From JACCXG01 sp963834305 (GTDB lineage Bacteria > Acidobacteriota > Vicinamibacteria > Vicinamibacterales > 2-12-FULL-66-21): 64,000 nt of DNA. Made by a program: the position numbers and the translations under genes. The stretch lies in assembly GCA_963834305.1 (NCBI GenBank), contig CAWIAX010000002.1, positions 1,426,001 to 1,490,000 on the forward strand. Direction: 5' to 3'. The notes beneath the pieces were generated by a model. That model was not told where the DNA came from. It was given only the letters and a program-made list of their open reading frames with translations, and did no database searches. Position 1 is the stretch's first letter; every line of letters begins with the position of its first letter. Shown here one piece after another: positions 36,792-47,951 of the stretch.

Positions 36792-38276
36792 TCAGTACGA
36801 CTTCGCGAACCAGGCTTCGCCGGCCGACGGGTTGCCGCACTTGACGCACGTTCCCGCGATCCGCTCGCTGCCGAAGGGGATGTTCCGCAGGGTCGCCTGC
36901 GTCTCCGCCTTGATCTGGGCCTCGCAGTCGGCGCCGCCGCACCAGGCGGCGATGACGAAGCCGGGGCGTCCGTTCATCGCGGTCGTGAACTCCTCGTAGC
37001 TGGCGGCACGGGTCGTGTGCTCCTCGCGGAACGCCAGCGCTCGCGTGTACAGCGCGCGCTGGATCTCGACGAGCAGATCGACCACCGTGCCGGTCACGTT
37101 GTCGGCCGGCACGAAGGACTTCTCGCGCGTGTCGCGCCGGGCCATGACCACCTGCGACTTCTCGATGTCCTTCGGCCCGATCTCGATCCGCAGCGGCACC
37201 CCGCGCAGTTCCCACTCCGCGAACTTCCACCCGGGCGTGTAGGCATCCCGATCGTCGAGCATCACCCGCACTCCCTGGGCGGCCAGCCCCGCCTGGATCT
37301 CCCGCGCCTTCGGCAGCACGGTCTCCTGCCAGTTCCCGCGCGGGATCGGGACGATGACGACCTGGTAGGGCGCCACCCGCGGCGGCAGGATCAAACCGTT
37401 GTCGTCGCCGTGGGTCATGATCAGCCCGCCGATCAACCGCGTCGAGACCCCCCACGACGTCGTCCAGGCATGCTGCACGGTCTTGTCGCGCCCCTGGAAC
37501 TGGATGTTGAACGCCTGCGCGAAGTTCTGTCCCAGGTTGTGCGAGGTCCCGGCCTGGAGCGCCCGCCCGTCCCCCATCAGCGCTTCAATGGAGTAGGTCC
37601 GCGACGCGCCGGCGAACTTCTCGCTCTCGCTCTTCTGGCCGTCCACGACCGGCATCGCCAGCTCGTTCTCGGCGAACTCGCGGTAGAGCGCCAGAATCTT
37701 GAGCGTTTCCTCCTGCGCCTCGGCGGCGGTCTCGTGCGCGGTGTGCCCTTCCTGCCACAGGAACTCCGTCGTGCGCAGGAACGGCCGCGTCACCTTCTCC
37801 CAGCGGACGACGTTGGCCCATTGGTTGATGAGCACGGGCAGGTCGCGCCACGACTGGATCCACTTCGCGTACATCGTCCCGATGATCGCCTCCGAGGTCG
37901 GCCGCACCACGAGCGGCTCGGTCAGCTCCTCGTCGCCCCCGCGGGTCACCCACGCCACCTGGGGCGCGAAGCCCTCGACGTGCTCCTTCTCCTTCATCAG
38001 CAGGCTGGCGGGAATGAACAGCGGAAAGTAGGCGTTGACGTGGCCGGTGGCCTTGAAGCGCTTGTCGAGCGCCTGCTGGATCAGCTCCCAGATCGCGTAG
38101 CCGTACGGCCGGATGGCCATGCACCCCTTCACGTCGGTGTAGTCGGCCAGCTCGGCCCGCCGGACGACGTCGAGGTACCAGCGGCCGAAATCGTCCGACT
38201 GCTTCGTGATCTCGGTGACGTTGCCGCCCCCCTTGCTGCCCTTCCCGCCCGCGTCCTGTTCGGCCATCCCCGCCAT
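36792..38276 (-). CDS. proS: Prolyl-tRNA synthetase, eukaryote/archaea-like (ProS type 3)
   Basis: About 494 residues. It lacks the bacterial editing insertion and ends in a zinc-binding C-terminal domain with four cysteines (AWCGGADC... TCVKCG) and a C-terminal Tyr, features of the Thermus/archaeal type. Class II motif 2 is in LRTTEFLWQEGHTAH and motif 3 in LIMTHGDDNGLILPPRVAP. The start at ATG 38276 follows the nadB stop (38279) immediately; ATG 38267 and a longer start at 38318 are alternatives. The frame is intact. Confidence 0.92.
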   Translation of the reverse strand: MAGMAEQDAGGKGSKGGGNVTEITKQSDDFGRWYLDVVRRAELADYTDVKGCMAIRPYGYAIWELIQQALDKRFKATGHVNAYFPLFIPASLLMKEKEHVEGFAPQVAWVTRGGDEELTEPLVVRPTSEAIIGTMYAKWIQSWRDLPVLINQWANVVRWEKVTRPFLRTTEFLWQEGHTAHETAAEAQEETLKILALYREFAENELAMPVVDGQKSESEKFAGASRTYSIEALMGDGRALQAGTSHNLGQNFAQAFNIQFQGRDKTVQHAWTTSWGVSTRLIGGLIMTHGDDNGLILPPRVAPYQVVIVPIPRGNWQETVLPKAREIQAGLAAQGVRVMLDDRDAYTPGWKFAEWELRGVPLRIEIGPKDIEKSQVVMARRDTREKSFVPADNVTGTVVDLLVEIQRALYTRALAFREEHTTRAASYEEFTTAMNGRPGFVIAAWCGGADCEAQIKAETQATLRNIPFGSERIAGTCVKCGNPSAGEAWFAKSY

Positions 38277-38278
38277 CC

Positions 38279-39856
38279 TCAGCTTCCTTCGCGCGTTTCC
38301 GACGCGCGGCGTTTCCAATGTATGTCGTCCCGCTGCGGGAAGTCCGAGCGGTAGTGCCCGCCCCGGCTCTCTTCCCGCCGCAGCGCCGCCCTGGCAATCA
38401 GCCGTCCCACGGTCAGGATGCTCGCCTCGCGCCAGGCGCCGGCATCGAGCGGCTCACCCCCCTCGATCCGCGCGCTGATCGCGCGCCACGCCGGGTCGAG
38501 CACGGCCAGCGCACGCGCCAGCCCGTCGCGGTCGCGGAACAGCCCGACCTGACGCCACATCACGTCCTGCACGCCGGCAATCGTCACCGCCTCGGCGTTC
38601 CCGCCCGGCGCCTCCGCCTTGCGGTTGCGCGAGGCATCGAACTCGACGACCTTGGGCGTCGCGAACGGCCACGCGCCAGGCGCGTCGCTGCGCATGGCGC
38701 AGCCCGCGCGGGCGCCGAACACCAGCCCTTCCAGCAGCGAATTGCTGGCCAGCCGGTTCGCCCCGTGCACGCCGGTGCACGCCACCTCGCCGGCCGCGTA
38801 GATGCCGGGAATCGACGTCCGGCCGTCGATGTCGGTCTGCACGCCCCCCATCACGTAGTGCGCCGCCGGGCCGACCGGGATGCGGTCGCGGGCCAGGTCC
38901 AGCCCCACCCGCCCGCACGCCTCCGAGATCAGCGGGAACCTGGCGTGCACGAACGCGGCGTCGAGGTGGGCCATCGACAGGTAGACCGCCCCCGCCCGCG
39001 CCGTTTCACGCACGATGGCGCGCGCGACACGGTCGCGGGACGCGAGGTCGCCGGCGCCCTCGTAGCGCGCCATGAAGGCGTCCCCGTCCGCGTTCAGCAG
39101 CCGGGCGCCTTCCCCCCGCAGGGCTTCTGACAGCAGGAAGCGCGGCTCCCCCGGCAGCATCAGCGCGGTGGGATGGAACTGCACGAACTCGAGATCGGCC
39201 ACGCGCGCCCCGGCCCGGTAGGCCATGGCGATGCCGTCGCCGGTCGCGACGGGCGGGTTCGTGGTGTCGCTGAACACATGCCCTGCGCCCCCCGTCGCCA
39301 GCAGCACGGCGCGCGCCTCGGCATACCCCACGGCCCCGTCGTCGCCGAGAAACTTGACGCCGGTGCACCGTCCCCCCTCGACCACGAGATCGACGACGCG
39401 GGCGTGCGCGTGGGCGCGGACCTGGGGCATCGCGGCGGTGCGGCGATACAGCACGCTGCCGATCTCGCGGCCGGTGGCGTCGCGCGCATGCAGCACGCGG
39501 CGGACGCTGTGGGCCCCTTCGATCGCCAGCGCGGGCTCGCCGTCGGGGCCGCGATCGAACCGCGCCCCCCAGTCCATCAGCTCACGCACGAAGCGCGGGC
39601 CGTCCTCGACGAGCGCCTGCACGGCCCGCTCGTCGCACAGGCCGTCGCCGGCCGCGAGCGTGTCCGCGGCATGCAGCTCCGGCGAGTCGCCGGGCCCGAC
39701 CGCCGCCGCAATGCCCCCCTGCGCGTGGCCGGTATTGCCCTCGTCGGGCTCCGCCTTCGTCAGGATCAGGACGTCGCCCGAAGCGCTCAGCTCCGCGGCG
39801 GCCCGCAGGCCGGCAATGCCGCTTCCGATGATGAGGTAATCTGCGCGCAGGTTCAC
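38279..39856 (-). CDS. nadB: L-aspartate oxidase
   Basis: 525 residues. It makes iminoaspartate, the first step of de novo NAD synthesis. FAD-binding Rossmann motif IIGSGIAGLRAA (8-19), GGIAAAVGPGDSPELHAADTL (about 47-67), HSVRRVLHARDATGREIG, GAGHVFSDTTNPPVATGDG, EFVQFHPTAL, and VMGGVQTDIDGRTSIPGIYAAGE near the active site. The start is GTG. It is divergent from aroB, with proS directly downstream. nadA and nadC are not in the window. Confidence 0.93.
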   Translation of the reverse strand: MNLRADYLIIGSGIAGLRAAAELSASGDVLILTKAEPDEGNTGHAQGGIAAAVGPGDSPELHAADTLAAGDGLCDERAVQALVEDGPRFVRELMDWGARFDRGPDGEPALAIEGAHSVRRVLHARDATGREIGSVLYRRTAAMPQVRAHAHARVVDLVVEGGRCTGVKFLGDDGAVGYAEARAVLLATGGAGHVFSDTTNPPVATGDGIAMAYRAGARVADLEFVQFHPTALMLPGEPRFLLSEALRGEGARLLNADGDAFMARYEGAGDLASRDRVARAIVRETARAGAVYLSMAHLDAAFVHARFPLISEACGRVGLDLARDRIPVGPAAHYVMGGVQTDIDGRTSIPGIYAAGEVACTGVHGANRLASNSLLEGLVFGARAGCAMRSDAPGAWPFATPKVVEFDASRNRKAEAPGGNAEAVTIAGVQDVMWRQVGLFRDRDGLARALAVLDPAWRAISARIEGGEPLDAGAWREASILTVGRLIARAALRREESRGGHYRSDFPQRDDIHWKRRASETREGS

Positions 39857-39976
39857 GCCGGGTCCGATCCTGCTATCTTAGTCCAGAGCGCGCCGCGGCC
39901 GCGTACGCGGCAGCAGCCCACTGCACCATCGGCCACCAGCATCGACGGCACGCCCGAGAAAGCGCCCAGTTTCATC

Positions 39977-41103
39977 ATGCCGGACTCAGTCAGCACTGGA
40001 ACCGCCCCGCCGGACGGCGTGGCGCCGCTTCGCCTCGAGGTGCGGACGGCCTCGGCGACCTATCCGATCGAGATCGCCGCCGGCGGCCTCGCCGCGCTCG
40101 CACGGCTGCTCGATGCACGGCAGGCGCCCGCCGCGCCGCTTCGTGGTGTCGGCCGCGCCCGTCTGGGGCCGCCACGGCGAGGCCCTTGCCGCGCTCACCC
40201 GCGAGGAGCCGATCCTCCTGCCCGACGGCGAACGCTACAAGAATGTCAGCTCGGTCCAGCGGATCTACGACGCGCTGATCCGCGCCTCGGCCGACCGCGC
40301 CACCTGCATCATTGCCTTCGGCGGCGGCGTCGTCGGCGACATCACGGGCTTCGCCGCCGCCACGTTCCTCCGCGGCGTCCCGGTCGTCCAGGTGCCCACG
40401 ACGCTGCTGGCCCAGGTGGACAGCGCCATCGGCGGCAAGACCGGCGTCAACCATCCGCTCGGCAAGAACCTGATCGGCGCCTACCACCAGCCGCTGGCGG
40501 TGCTGATCGACCCCGTCCTGCTCGGCACGCTGCCGCGGCGCGAGTTCCGCGCCGGCCTCTACGAGGTGGTCAAATACGGCATCATCGCCAGCCGCCCGCT
40601 GTTCGACCGGCTGCTCGCCGACCTGCCGGCGCTCTTTGCCCGCGACCCGGCCGCCCTGGTCCACGTCATCGCCGAGTCCTGCCGCATCAAGGCGGACGTC
40701 GTCGGCCGCGACGAACGGGAGTCGGGCCCGCGCCGGGCGCTGAACTTCGGCCACACCGCCGGCCACGCACTCGAAGCCGTCACGAAGTACAAGCGCTTCC
40801 GGCACGGCGAGGCGGTCGCCTACGGGATGCTGGTGGCGGCCGAACTCGGCGTCAGGCGCGGCACGTTCCAGGAGGCCGACCGGCAGGCGCTGCGCGGGGC
40901 TGATCACCAAGATGGGCCCGCTGCCCTCCGTTGCCGATCTGTCCGCGGCGGCGCTGGTCGAGGCGATGGGCCGCGACAAGAAGGTGGTCGGCGGCCGGCT
41001 CCACTTCGTCCTGCCGGACGGCATCGGCGCCACGACGGTCGTCACGGACGTGACGACGGGAGAGTTGACGGCGGCGCTGGCGGCGATTGGCATCCGCACC
41101 TAG
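39977..41103 (+). CDS. aroB: 3-dehydroquinate synthase, two frameshifts
   Basis: Second step of the shikimate pathway. NAD-binding GGGVVGDITGFAAATFLRGV, PTTLLAQVDSAIGGKTGVNHPLGKN, and zinc ligands in GLYEVVKYGI (Glu), FGHTAGHALE (His) and RHGEAVAYGM (His). Single extra bases near 40140 and 40901 break the frame; restored length is about 375 residues. It is convergent with the NtrC-type gene, with only 11 bases between stops. Confidence 0.92.
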
Positions 41104-41114
41104 GCCCAGCCGGG

Positions 41115-42511
<1,397 letters not shown>

Positions 42512-42522
42512 CGGGAGGCGGC

Positions 42523-43158
42523 TCAGCGGAGCCAGCCGGGAGGGACACCCGCCTTGCGGGCTTCCTCCTCGATGTCGGCAATCTGCTTCCTGCCGCCTTC
42601 AATCGCCTGCTTGACACGGGCGAGCTCGGCCACCGCTTCCTTGCGCTCGGCGGTGATCCGGGCCTTCTGCGCGTAGTCGTCGCGGCTGAGCGCGTCGCGC
42701 CCGAGCGAGTTGATCCGCGTCTGGAGGGCCTCGGCAAACATCTCGTTGCGCCGGACTTCTTCACGCGCATCGGTGATGCGCTTCCGCCAGGCCGCCTCCT
42801 GGTTGCCGGCGTCCTTGGCCGGGTCGTTCGCAGCCGGCTTCGGCGCGCTGCTCGCGGCCGGCGTGGCTTCCGGCTGCTCTCCCGGTGCCCCCTGGCCCTC
42901 GGCAGACATCGCGCCGGCGGCGTCGGCGGCCTGACCCGTCCCCTCGGCAGGGCGCGTGGCCCCCTTCGGCAAGTCCTTGTTCGTATAGACCTTGGCAGAC
43001 GAGGGCAGCGCCTTGCGGCGCTCCTGCTCCTTGCGGGCCACGTCGCCGAGCGGGGGGCTCTGAGCGAGCAGCGGACCGGTCACAGACACGCCAATCGCAG
43101 CCATTCCGGCAGCTGCCAGCACGGCACGGCAGAGACGCAGAGAAATAGGATTGAACAT
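42523..43158 (-). CDS. Secreted coiled-coil protein of unknown function
   Basis: About 211 residues. A signal peptide (SLRLCRAVLAAAGMAAIGVSVTGPLLA) is followed by a Lys/Arg-rich segment (VARKEQERRKALPSSAKVYTNKDLP), an Ala/Pro/Gly linker, and a C-terminal coiled coil (WRKRITDAREEVRRNEMFAEAL... IEGGRKQIADIEEEARKAGVPPGW). I do not recognise the family. ATG 43158 is chosen because it starts the signal peptide and follows a TATAAT; a longer upstream frame is not supported. It is 11 bases from the NtrC-type gene and probably co-transcribed with it. Confidence 0.7.
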   Translation of the reverse strand: MFNPISLRLCRAVLAAAGMAAIGVSVTGPLLAQSPPLGDVARKEQERRKALPSSAKVYTNKDLPKGATRPAEGTGQAADAAGAMSAEGQGAPGEQPEATPAASSAPKPAANDPAKDAGNQEAAWRKRITDAREEVRRNEMFAEALQTRINSLGRDALSRDDYAQKARITAERKEAVAELARVKQAIEGGRKQIADIEEEARKAGVPPGWLR

Positions 43159-43177
43159 AGGCAAAACGTTCCGTCCT

Positions 43178-43183
43178 ATTATA
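43178..43183 (-). promoter_or_regulatory. Consensus -10 box TATAAT upstream of the coiled-coil protein
   Basis: A perfect TATAAT on the minus strand ends 19 bases before the ATG at 43158. The -35 region is poor. It would allow the coiled-coil gene and the NtrC-type regulator to be expressed apart from the pilin operon. Confidence 0.5.
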
Positions 43184-43231
43184 CCGCGCTTCGTGCTGAT
43201 TTCACAGCACTTACGTGCCTGGGCCGCCGGC

Positions 43232-44066
43232 TCAGCCGCGGGTCCCGAGTTCCGACACCCGGGCGCGGATGCGGTCGGCAAGCGGAGTCGACGGCGCCAG
43301 GCGCAGGAACTCCTGATAGGCCTCGACCGCCTCCGCCGCGCGACCCAGTTTGTCGTAGCTGACGGCAAGACCGAGACGCACGGGCGCGCTCTCCGGCGAC
43401 AACTCCTTCGCCCTCAGAATACTCCGCCACCGCCACGTCGTCCACGCCGCGGCGATGGAGGGCAACGCCGAGGTTGTGGGCGATGGTCCAGTTGTCGGGC
43501 GCGAGACGCGCGGCGTCACGCAGGGCGCTGATGCACTCGTCCCAGCGGGTAAGGCTGCACTGGGCCTGCGCGACGTCGAACCGGTAGCGCCAGTTCTGCG
43601 GATCGCGCTCGGCGGCCGCCTGGAAGGACGCCATCGCGTCGGTCGCACGGCCGAGCTGGAGCTGGAGATGGCCGACGTTCGCCATCGCCTGGCCATTTTC
43701 CGGATTGGCGGTGGCAATGCTCCGCGCCTCTTCGAGGCTCCCCTCGAGCGACGCCGGAGGTCCATCGGGCGCCCGGCTCCACTCTTCGAACTCCGGCTCC
43801 AGGGCGCCAGTCGCGGAGGCCGCCGGCGCGCCAGCAGTGGCCGGTCCGTCCGCCGGCGAGGCACTGTTGGTGTAGTACCAGAGCGCGGCCAGCCCGGCAA
43901 CGAACACCGCGACGAGCGCGGCGGTGATGGCCATGAGGCGGCGACTGTGACGTGCGGCGGAGTCGGGGTCCGCCTGAGAGAACGTGGCTCTGCAACGAGG
44001 ACACCGCGCACGATCCGCGCTGACCTTGGCCCCGCAGTTCGGACACTTGACAGGACCGCCGGTCAC
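43232..44066 (-). CDS. Membrane-anchored zinc-ribbon TPR protein, one frameshift
   Basis: About 277 residues. An N-terminal zinc ribbon (C8, C11, C22, C25) faces the cytoplasm, a single membrane span follows (about 45-66, MAITAALVAVFVAGLAALWYY), then tetratricopeptide repeats (NPENGQAMANVGHLQLQLGRATDAMASFQAA, DPQNWRYRFDVAQAQ, APDNWTIAHNLGVALHRRG). One extra base near 43418 splits the last repeats. The GTG start overlaps the upstream PilX stop (GTGA), so it belongs to the second minor-pilin operon and may be an assembly factor. Confidence 0.75.
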
Positions 44067-44779
44067 CGGACTTCACGCCAGCCGAGTATGCCCACCTGCA
44101 TCAAACGCGCCTCCTCCGTTGTCGAACCTTCCGAGTATAGCCCGCCACCCCGCGCCACCGGCGGACGACCGACGACGGCTTCGACGATACGGCGGACGCC
44201 ACGCGGATCCACAGCTTCGGAGCGCACCAGCACCGTATCGTTGGTATCCGCCGCGGCGCCGCCGGCCCGGTCGTCCTCGTCGTTGGCCACCCACACGACA
44301 ACCAGGATCGACCCCGCCTCGGCGCGTCCGGACAAGGACGCCAGCGTGTTCCAGAGGAACGGGCGCCACTGGAGCGCACGCCGCGCCGCACGCGACGACT
44401 GCCGCGTCTCCACGGCCAGACGGTCCGACATCGAGCCGGCGCCACAACACACGGAGACCACGCCTCCCGGCAGCCCCCCTGAACCCGCGGAGGTCCCGCG
44501 CGACCATGCCGACGACCGCACACCGCCGACCACATCGCTCCACTCGGGGAGCGGCCGCAGCTCGGCAATCGCCGCCTCTATGCCGGCATCGGCCGCGTAG
44601 AAGGCCGCCGCCGAGTGGCGATAGCGGCTGCTCACCAGCATCTCGAACCGTGCTACCAGCGCGCCCCCAAGGCTGATAGCCAGGATCAGGGCCAGGAGCA
44701 GCAGGACAACCGCCAGCGCGCTGCCCGAGTCGGCACCGGCCGGACCCGGCGCAGGCGCGGCGGCACGCTCCGGCCTCAC
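44063..44779 (-). CDS. PilX-like minor pilin (second set)
   Basis: 238 residues. The N-terminus has one hydrophobic helix typical of PilX (GSALAVVLLLLALILAISLGGALVARFEMLVSSRYRHSAAAFYAADAGIEAAIAEL), including the AFYAADAGIE segment conserved in PilX N-domains; it lacks the GFTLIE cleavage motif, as is common for PilX. The rest is a beta-rich globular head. GTG 44779 overlaps the PilW stop and its own stop overlaps the TPR start, so all are translationally coupled. Confidence 0.75.
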   Translation of the reverse strand: MRPERAAAPAPGPAGADSGSALAVVLLLLALILAISLGGALVARFEMLVSSRYRHSAAAFYAADAGIEAAIAELRPLPEWSDVVGGVRSSAWSRGTSAGSGGLPGGVVSVCCGAGSMSDRLAVETRQSSRAARRALQWRPFLWNTLASLSGRAEAGSILVVVWVANDEDDRAGGAAADTNDTVLVRSEAVDPRGVRRIVEAVVGRPPVARGGGLYSEGSTTEEARLMQVGILGWREVR

Positions 44780-45861
44780 CACGCGGTTCTCGAGTTGCGC
44801 GGCGCCACATCCACCACGATCGCCGCGTCGGCCACCTCCGCGGCGCCGGACCGCGCATGGCCAGCCACCAGGAAGCGCCCGCCATCGGACCCGCGCGTGC
44901 CCGGATCCGCCGCCTGCAGACGCACGGCGACCCGCACGCGCCTCACCCGCAGCAGGTCGGCATCGAACCGGTTCGGTGGGCTGCCGCACCACGGCCCATC
45001 CGCCAGCAGCCCGGCAGGCAGCGGCACGAGGGATCCGCCTGCACCCGCCAACACCGGCAGCAGCGCCGCGCGAAAAGTGCCGTCGGCTTCGTACAAACAG
45101 TTGGATGCACCCGCCCCAGGCCTCGGCGCCTCCGGCGGCACGCGACTCCCGTAATACCTCACCTCCACCGCCACCAAGTCGTCCAGGATGGGGAAATTGG
45201 CAGCGTCGCCGTCGTAGAGCCGTAGCGTGCGGGTGGCACGATCGAGGAAATACGTGTGCTGCTCGACCGCGAGAATGGACGTGCCGGCGGGATAAGCGGC
45301 GTGGGCGCCGTCGCCGTGGTGCCGCAGCGTGAGCGCCCGCCCGGCCACGCTGGTCACGGTGAAGACGTCGTGCGTCCCGGTGGCATCGAAGAGCAGCACG
45401 TGGGTGCCGCTCGCAAAGCCACACGCGGGAAGATCGCACACGGTGACCGGCGTGATCTCGATTGCAGACGTGCCGGCCGCCACCGGGTACAGCAGCTGTG
45501 CGTCCTCAACCTCTCCCGCAACCCTGAGGGTCGTAAACCCATCTCCCCGCACCACCCCCTCATCGTCTCGATCGCGGCGGCCGGCGGCCCGGGGGAGGAT
45601 GGGCGGCAGAAAGCGCCCGAGCGGTCCGACGTGGGGGCCAGTCGTCGGTCCCACTCCCGCTTCGAGCAACGCCCGACCCAGCCGGTCGGCGGCAACCCGG
45701 GCCCGCTGCTGCAGGTCAGCACGCCCGTCGTCGCCCCTCCCCGACTGCTGCAGCTGCATGGCGAGCACACAGACCATGGCGACGACCGATGCGGTGATCG
45801 CGGTGGCGATGAGCACCTCGGCCAGCGTGAAGCCGGCACTGCCGGCAGCAGGGCGCGTCAC
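44776..45861 (-). CDS. PilW-like minor pilin (second set)
   Basis: 361 residues with a class III type IV prepilin signal (AGSAGFTLAEVLIATAITASVVAMVCVLAMQ). PilW-like pattern: alpha-helical spine, then a long beta-rich head with YFLDRATRTLRLYDGD and VAVEVRYYG. Cysteines in VCDLPACGF and near the C-terminus (SNCLYEADG, GPWCGSPP) could form disulfides. GTG start overlapping the PilV stop. Confidence 0.78.
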   Translation of the reverse strand: MTRPAAGSAGFTLAEVLIATAITASVVAMVCVLAMQLQQSGRGDDGRADLQQRARVAADRLGRALLEAGVGPTTGPHVGPLGRFLPPILPRAAGRRDRDDEGVVRGDGFTTLRVAGEVEDAQLLYPVAAGTSAIEITPVTVCDLPACGFASGTHVLLFDATGTHDVFTVTSVAGRALTLRHHGDGAHAAYPAGTSILAVEQHTYFLDRATRTLRLYDGDAANFPILDDLVAVEVRYYGSRVPPEAPRPGAGASNCLYEADGTFRAALLPVLAGAGGSLVPLPAGLLADGPWCGSPPNRFDADLLRVRRVRVAVRLQAADPGTRGSDGGRFLVAGHARSGAAEVADAAIVVDVAPRNSRTAW

Positions 45862-46445
45862 GGCACCCCCCGCGAGCGGATCGTCGTGAGGTGCACGCCA
45901 TGCCGCGTGGAGCCGGCGGCCGGGAGCTCCGCCAGCGGCGCGACGAACACGCGCAGCACGACCGCGTGCCGGGGATCGGGCGGGAACGGCACGAGCGCCC
46001 AGCGGCGGACAAAGGCCGAACCCGCGGGCGGCGCGACGCCGCCTCCCCGCCACCCGCCCCGGCTGTCGAGGTAATCGACGAAACCCGCGACGTTGGAGTC
46101 GAGCGTTCCGGCCGGAGAGGCGCGCAGCCCGGTGCCTCCCCCGGCCGGCTCATCCCCCGACAGGTCCGTGCTTTCATCACCTGCGAGCGTGCCGTCGCGT
46201 AACACGTGGAAATCGAGCGTGCGAAGCTGTTCCAGTTTCTGCGCCGCGAGCACGACTGCCATGGTCTCCGTGCCGGCCCCCCAGATCGCCCGCCGCGACC
46301 AGAGCAGCAGCGGCGCCACACCCGAGAGCGCGGCGCAGAGCAGTGCCGCCACGACCAGGGCTTCAACCAGGGACGTGCCAGCGTCAGCCGGCAGCGACGA
46401 GGCCCGTGCAGGCCGGGACGAGCCGAATGGTGACGGATGACGCAT
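45858..46445 (-). CDS. PilV-like minor pilin (second set)
   Basis: 195 residues. A basic 22-residue leader is followed by AGTSLVEALVVAALLCAALSG, a prepilin peptidase signal with Glu at position +5 (the +1 residue is Thr instead of Phe). The remainder is a beta-rich pilin head. It is the first cistron of the second minor-pilin operon. Confidence 0.75.
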   Translation of the reverse strand: MRHPSPFGSSRPARASSLPADAGTSLVEALVVAALLCAALSGVAPLLLWSRRAIWGAGTETMAVVLAAQKLEQLRTLDFHVLRDGTLAGDESTDLSGDEPAGGGTGLRASPAGTLDSNVAGFVDYLDSRGGWRGGGVAPPAGSAFVRRWALVPFPPDPRHAVVLRVFVAPLAELPAAGSTRHGVHLTTIRSRGVP

Positions 46446-46454
46446 GGCGTAGAA

Positions 46455-46472
46455 CAGGAGTGCAAACTCCTG
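46455..46472 (-). other. Stem-loop immediately upstream of the second PilV gene
   Basis: Perfect 7-bp stem CAGGAGT/ACTCCTG with a 4-base loop, ten bases before the ATG. It overlaps the candidate sigma-54 -12 element. Confidence 0.5.
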
Positions 46473-46476
46473 CCCG
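46462..46476 (-). promoter_or_regulatory. Candidate sigma-54 promoter of the second minor-pilin operon
   Basis: CGGGCA-GGAGT-TTGC keeps GG-N10-GC and a perfect TTGCA -12 box; the -24 box is otherwise poor. The GC of the -12 box is 17 bases from the start codon, exactly as in the candidate at 53071-53085. Confidence 0.3.
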
Positions 46477-46621
46477 TGCCGCCGAACGGCGCTTTCGTCG
46501 GGAAAACCCGGGGATCATGACGAGGAGGCGCCCGAGAGGCGCAGGTTCTGCACTGGCCGCTCGCCGGCGCAGCGGCCGATTCTGCCACCGGGTTGCGGCG
46601 TCGGCCCCGCAGCCAGGCGGG

Positions 46622-47884
46622 TCAGCGCAGATCGGCAGGCAGAGTGACGACCACCCGCGCTCCCCCCTGCTCCGCCCTCGACAACACCACCCGGCCGTTG
46701 TGGGTGACGATGATCTTCTGGACGAGGGCGAGACCGAGACCTGTGCCCTTGGCCTTGGTGGTGAAGAAGGGGCGGAAGACGCGCTCCTCGATGGCCGCGG
46801 GGATGCCGGGACCGTTGTCGCTGACTGTAATCCGCAGCATCCGCTCCGCGGCATCGACCGCGCCGTTGATCGCGATCCGGGGGGTGACGCTGCCGTCCGC
46901 GCAGGCTTCGAGCGCGTTGCGGCACAGGTTGCTGAACGCCTGGCGCAGCAGCACGTCGTCCCCCTGGACGCGCGCGAACGTGCCCTCGATGGTGAGGGTG
47001 CCGCCCCGGGCCTGGACCTCGCCGCGCACGTCGTCGGCCGCGTGCGAGACGATCGCCGCCATGTCGACCGGCGCCAGGATCAGCTCGGTCGGTTTCGCGA
47101 AGTTCAGGAAGTTGGTGACCACCTGCCCGAGCTCCTCGGTTTCTGCGCGGATGCCGGTGACGTACGTGCGGTAATCCTCGGGCAGGCGGCCGGGCTCGAT
47201 GAGGCGGCTGTAGCCGTGGATCGTGGCGAGCCCGTTCCGGAACTCGTGCGCGATGCCGGCGGTAAGCTCGCCGAGCCGGGCCAGGCTGTCCTTCAGGCGC
47301 AGTTGATCCTCGAGATCCATGATCTTGCTGAGGTCGGTGAACAGGCAGATGGCGCCGTAGTGGCGGCCGCCGTCTTCCCGCATCGGCGAGACGGTGACGC
47401 CGAGGTGGGTGACCGCGCCGGATCCCTGGGTGGCGACCGTGCGGCGAACGGACGGCGCGGCGTCCGCAAGGCACTCCTCGATCAGCGTGGCGAGTGCGGG
47501 CGCGCCCGACAGGACCTCGCGGTGCGGACGGGCCCAGTCGTGGTCCTCGAGGCCGAGCAGCCGCCGCCCGGCGGGGTTCAGCATGCGGACCGTCCCGCCG
47601 TGATCGACCACGAGCAGGCCGGAGGTCAGGCTGTCGACGATCTGTTCGCTGAGGCGTTCGGAGGCCTCGGCGCGCGCCTTCATGGCACGCTCCTGTTCGC
47701 GGAGGCTCTTGAGCGCGTCCTCCATCGCGTGTGTCATCAGCGCGACCTGGCCGCCGTCGTTGGCGCGCTGCCGGGTCATGCCGCGGGCGGCCACGACGAA
47801 CTTCGCGAGGGAATAGGCGAGGACGCCCGCGAGCGCCGCCACGATGGCGGTGAGGCCGAGGAAGAGGAGGCCGGATTGATTCAT
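46622..47884 (-). CDS. Membrane-bound PAS sensor histidine kinase
   Basis: 420 residues, intact. One N-terminal membrane helix (LLFLGLTAIVAALAGVLAYSLAKF), a coiled linker, a PAS domain (LTSGLLVVDHGGTVRMLNPAGRRLLGL to LFTDLSKIMDLE, about 85-195), HisKA with the phospho-His in LTAGIAHEFRNGLATI (about 213), and HATPase with N box NLCRNALEA, G1 DNGPGIP and G2 KGTGLGLALVQ. The layout is NtrB/PilS-like. It is sandwiched between two minor-pilin operons on the same strand and is the natural partner of the NtrC-type regulator at 41115. Confidence 0.9.
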   Translation of the reverse strand: MNQSGLLFLGLTAIVAALAGVLAYSLAKFVVAARGMTRQRANDGGQVALMTHAMEDALKSLREQERAMKARAEASERLSEQIVDSLTSGLLVVDHGGTVRMLNPAGRRLLGLEDHDWARPHREVLSGAPALATLIEECLADAAPSVRRTVATQGSGAVTHLGVTVSPMREDGGRHYGAICLFTDLSKIMDLEDQLRLKDSLARLGELTAGIAHEFRNGLATIHGYSRLIEPGRLPEDYRTYVTGIRAETEELGQVVTNFLNFAKPTELILAPVDMAAIVSHAADDVRGEVQARGGTLTIEGTFARVQGDDVLLRQAFSNLCRNALEACADGSVTPRIAINGAVDAAERMLRITVSDNGPGIPAAIEERVFRPFFTTKAKGTGLGLALVQKIIVTHNGRVVLSRAEQGGARVVVTLPADLR

Positions 47885-47951
47885 GTCGGGAGGCGCGGCG
47901 CCCGATCATACGTCGGTGCGCCGCGTGCTGCCGAGCCCGGTCTGGGGCGGC

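Noticed and set aside
46455..46530. A possible cyclic-di-GMP riboswitch upstream of the second PilV gene
   Set aside because: There is a clean stem-loop and some GAAA/GCAAA sequence, but the conserved GEMM core and tetraloop receptor are not present on either strand.
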